Source of the DNA: DATHSY01 sp046729855
GTDB lineage: Bacteria > Actinomycetota > UBA4738 > HRBIN12
DNA length: 5,505 nt
Assembly (NCBI GenBank): GCA_046729855.1
Contig: JBKPHM010000006.1
Location: 1-5,505, forward strand
Direction: 5' to 3'
Part shown: one piece after another, positions 5,359 through 5,505 of the stretch
How positions within the stretch are numbered: position 1 is the first letter of the stretch
How the letters are laid out: each line of letters opens with the position of its first letter
Notes under the pieces: generated by a model
What the model saw: the letters and a program-made list of their open reading frames with translations, nothing else
Databases searched by the model: none
Told to the model about the DNA's origin: nothing
Translations under genes and position numbers: made by a program

Positions 5359-5505
5359 TCATCGAAACGCGCCACCGGTAAAACCGGCGATGAAACGGTT
5401 GAGGAACGCGTTGTAGAGCAGGGCCAGCGGGATGGCCGGAATCAGGGTCGCGGCCATCAGCGCGCCCCAGTAGAAGACGTCGCCGCGGATCAGCTCCGTA
5501 GGAAC
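5359..5505 (-). CDS. ABC sugar-type permease, MalG-like, C-terminal end only
   Basis: The - strand frame entering at the right edge encodes the last 48 residues of an inner-membrane permease and ends in TGA. Seen: a transmembrane helix FYWGALMAATLIPAIPLALL at about residues 11-30 of the visible part, then YNAFLNRFIAGFTGGAFR. This arrangement (a last helix with Met-Ala-Ala and a Pro-rich start, then an aromatic or basic stretch ending with Ala-Gly-Phe-Thr-Gly-Gly-Ala) is the familiar end of MalG-type (BPD_transp_1) permeases, in which the final segment reads like RYFVRGLTAGAVKG. The binding-protein gene follows after 49 bases. The partner MalF-type permease is expected further right. Subfamily and substrate cannot be decided from this fragment. 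Confidence 0.9.
   Translation of the reverse strand, partial: VPTELIRGDVFYWGALMAATLIPAIPLALLYNAFLNRFIAGFTGGAFR

Noticed and set aside
1..5505. CRISPR array, transposase, toxin-antitoxin or defence system
   Set aside because: No regularly spaced repeats and no such proteins appear in any frame; all sizeable genes belong to core or transport families.

Overview
The window looks like a piece of a high-GC actinobacterial chromosome close to the replication origin. The order khpB(jag) - rsmG - parA - parB, all on the + strand, is the classical bacterial origin-proximal block. The strong G/C bias at third codon positions, the GTG and TTG starts, and a Tat-exported sugar-type binding protein all suit Actinobacteria. 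The short, divergent RsmG and ParB make me think of Thermoleophilia, but that is only an inference.

Layout. Positions 1-654 hold most of khpB (RNA-binding KH/R3H protein), cut by the left edge. rsmG (about 629-1291, 16S rRNA methyltransferase) overlaps its end. After a 96-base gap come parA (1388-2137) and parB (2121-2981), which overlap by 17 bases and form the chromosome segregation pair. A tRNA-Ile(GAT) lies on the - strand (3075-3148), back to back with a DUF151/bifunctional nuclease-domain gene (3236-3733, +). A 178-base convergent spacer with three stem-loops (3734-3911) separates this from a - strand ABC importer operon. In that operon a MalG-type permease (5359-5505, cut by the right edge) is followed by a substrate-binding protein (5309-3912).

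How they work together. KhpB and RsmG act on RNA and ribosomes, and ParA/ParB act on origin segregation. These genes are linked by conserved position rather than by a shared pathway. The permease and binding protein are parts of one uptake system whose ATPase and second permease would lie beyond the right edge.

The most unusual thing is a 44-bp direct repeat with a single mismatch. One copy (653-696) sits across the khpB stop and the start of rsmG, and the other (3002-3045) lies between parB and the tRNA. The two copies bracket rsmG-parA-parB. Copy 1 folds into a hairpin inside the first codons of rsmG. The single mismatch in copy 2 weakens that hairpin and lets another one form. I see no CRISPR, transposase, integrase, toxin-antitoxin or phage gene, and no canonical parS or DnaA box. 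Apart from the repeat and the structured intergenic DNA, this is an ordinary core region.
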